Assembly (NCBI GenBank): GCA_900551975.1
Contig: URYA01000116.1
Location: forward strand, 1 to 5,480
DNA: 5,480 nt
Reading direction: 5' to 3'
Origin: an uncultured Collinsella sp.
GTDB lineage: Bacteria; Actinomycetota; Coriobacteriia; Coriobacteriales; Coriobacteriaceae
Shown piece after piece: positions 4,952 to 5,480 of the stretch. The position numbers and the translations under genes are program-made. How positions within the stretch are numbered: position 1 is the stretch's first letter; every line of letters starts with the position of its first letter. Under the pieces are notes generated by a model. It was not told the origin of the DNA. It worked only from the letters and a program-made list of their open reading frames with translations, and did not search any database.

Positions 4952-5480
4952 TCGCACCCTTCTTATCGCTGGTAACTGGAAGATGAACAACGACGTCGCC
5001 GAGGCCGCTAAGCTCGCCGACGAGCTGGCTCAGGCTCTGCCCGAGGTTCCGGCTGGCGTCGAGGTGCTCGTCTGCCCTCCGACCATCGACATCACCACGG
5101 TTCATGACCGCATTCAGGCTGCCCCCATCGCCCTCGGTGCACAGAACGTGTACTGGGAGGCCAAGGGTGCCTTCACCGGTGAGTCCTCTTGCGACATGCT
5201 CAAGTCCGCTGGCTGCACCTACTGCATCATCGGCCACTCCGAGCGTCGTGACTACTTCCACGAGACCGACGAGGACCAGAACAAGAAGGCCAAGGCCCTC
5301 GTTGCCGCCGGTCTTGTTCCCGTCTTCTGCTGCGGCGAGTCCCTTGAGGTCCGCGAGGCCGGCACCTATGTCGAGCACGTCGTGAACCAGGTCAAGGCTG
5401 GCCTTGCTGGTCTTGAGATCACCTGCCCCAAGCAGGTCGTCGTCGCCTACGAGCCCATCTGGGCCATCGGCACCGGCAAG
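4944..5480 (+). CDS. tpiA: Triose-phosphate isomerase, N-terminal part (runs off the right edge)
   Basis: TpiA interconverts dihydroxyacetone phosphate and glyceraldehyde-3-phosphate, feeding GAPDH. The frame starts at ATG 4944 within the pgk stop region (ATGCCTAA overlap) and stays open to the end, giving 179 of about 250 residues. The opening MPNRTLLIAGNWKMN holds the catalytic-site Asn11 and Lys13. GAFTGE (75-80) and IIGHSERR with electrophile His98 (95-102) follow, and AYEPIWAIGTGK (168-179) carries catalytic base Glu170 and the start of the mobile loop 6, where the window ends. A good Shine-Dalgarno (4930-4934) supports this start. Remaining parts outside the window include the C-terminal phosphate-binding GGSV region. 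No frameshift is seen. Codon use matches gap and pgk. Confidence 0.97.
   Translation, partial: MPNRTLLIAGNWKMNNDVAEAAKLADELAQALPEVPAGVEVLVCPPTIDITTVHDRIQAAPIALGAQNVYWEAKGAFTGESSCDMLKSAGCTYCIIGHSERRDYFHETDEDQNKKAKALVAAGLVPVFCCGESLEVREAGTYVEHVVNQVKAGLAGLEITCPKQVVVAYEPIWAIGTGK

Noticed and set aside
3686..4990. 434-codon open frame on the - strand opposite pgk
   Set aside because: It is the codon-register antisense shadow of pgk: low-complexity product rich in Gly, Asp, Leu, Val and Glu, no ribosome-binding site, and openness explained by avoidance of TTA, CTA and TCA in pgk.

Overview
The window carries ordinary chromosomal housekeeping genes, all on the + strand, from what looks like a GC-rich Gram-positive actinobacterium. 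Three things point to the Coriobacteriia (a Collinsella-like gut organism): an actinobacterial-style RapZ with Arg in the Walker A loop, a WhiA, and a GAPDH whose S-loop resembles the low-GC Gram-positive type. The order nanE / rapZ-whiA / gap-pgk-tpiA is compatible with that. The taxonomic call is inference from protein style, GC content and gene order; no search was run.

Layout: (1) 1-443, the 3' end of nanE (amino-sugar / sialic acid catabolism), open at the left edge. (2) 444-544, an intergenic stretch with a TATACT -10-like box, an imperfect dyad over it, and a strong terminator-like hairpin (495-531) that lies after the -10 box but before rapZ. (3) 545-2401, a tight rapZ-whiA pair separated by 6 bases; yvcK, which sits between these genes in many Gram-positives, is absent here. 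(4) 2402-2594, an AT-rich regulatory region with a perfect 14-base palindrome of the LacI-family style, a second dyad, a -10 element and a leader stem-loop. (5) 2595-3620, gap, closed by a very strong intrinsic terminator (3659-3704). (6) 3704-3760, a short pgk leader whose probable -10 box overlaps the end of that terminator and whose predicted mRNA starts at a 7-bp hairpin. (7) 3761-4951, pgk, overlapping by 8 bases with (8) tpiA, which begins at 4944 and runs off the right edge after 179 codons.

Functionally, gap, pgk and tpiA form the triose-phosphate segment of glycolysis: TpiA makes glyceraldehyde-3-phosphate, GAPDH oxidises it to 1,3-bisphosphoglycerate, and PGK harvests ATP. They show the codon preference of highly expressed genes, unlike rapZ and whiA. 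RapZ (amino-sugar/nucleotide-binding regulator) and WhiA (DNA-binding regulator of growth and division) form a separate regulatory pair. NanE yields GlcNAc-6-phosphate, upstream of the metabolite class that RapZ is known to sense in Enterobacteria.

I see no CRISPR array, mobile element, tRNA, rRNA or defence cassette, and no clear candidate for an undescribed multi-gene system. The observations worth following up are regulatory: the rapZ leader hairpin, the gap operator-like palindrome, and the pgk promoter built on the end of the gap terminator.
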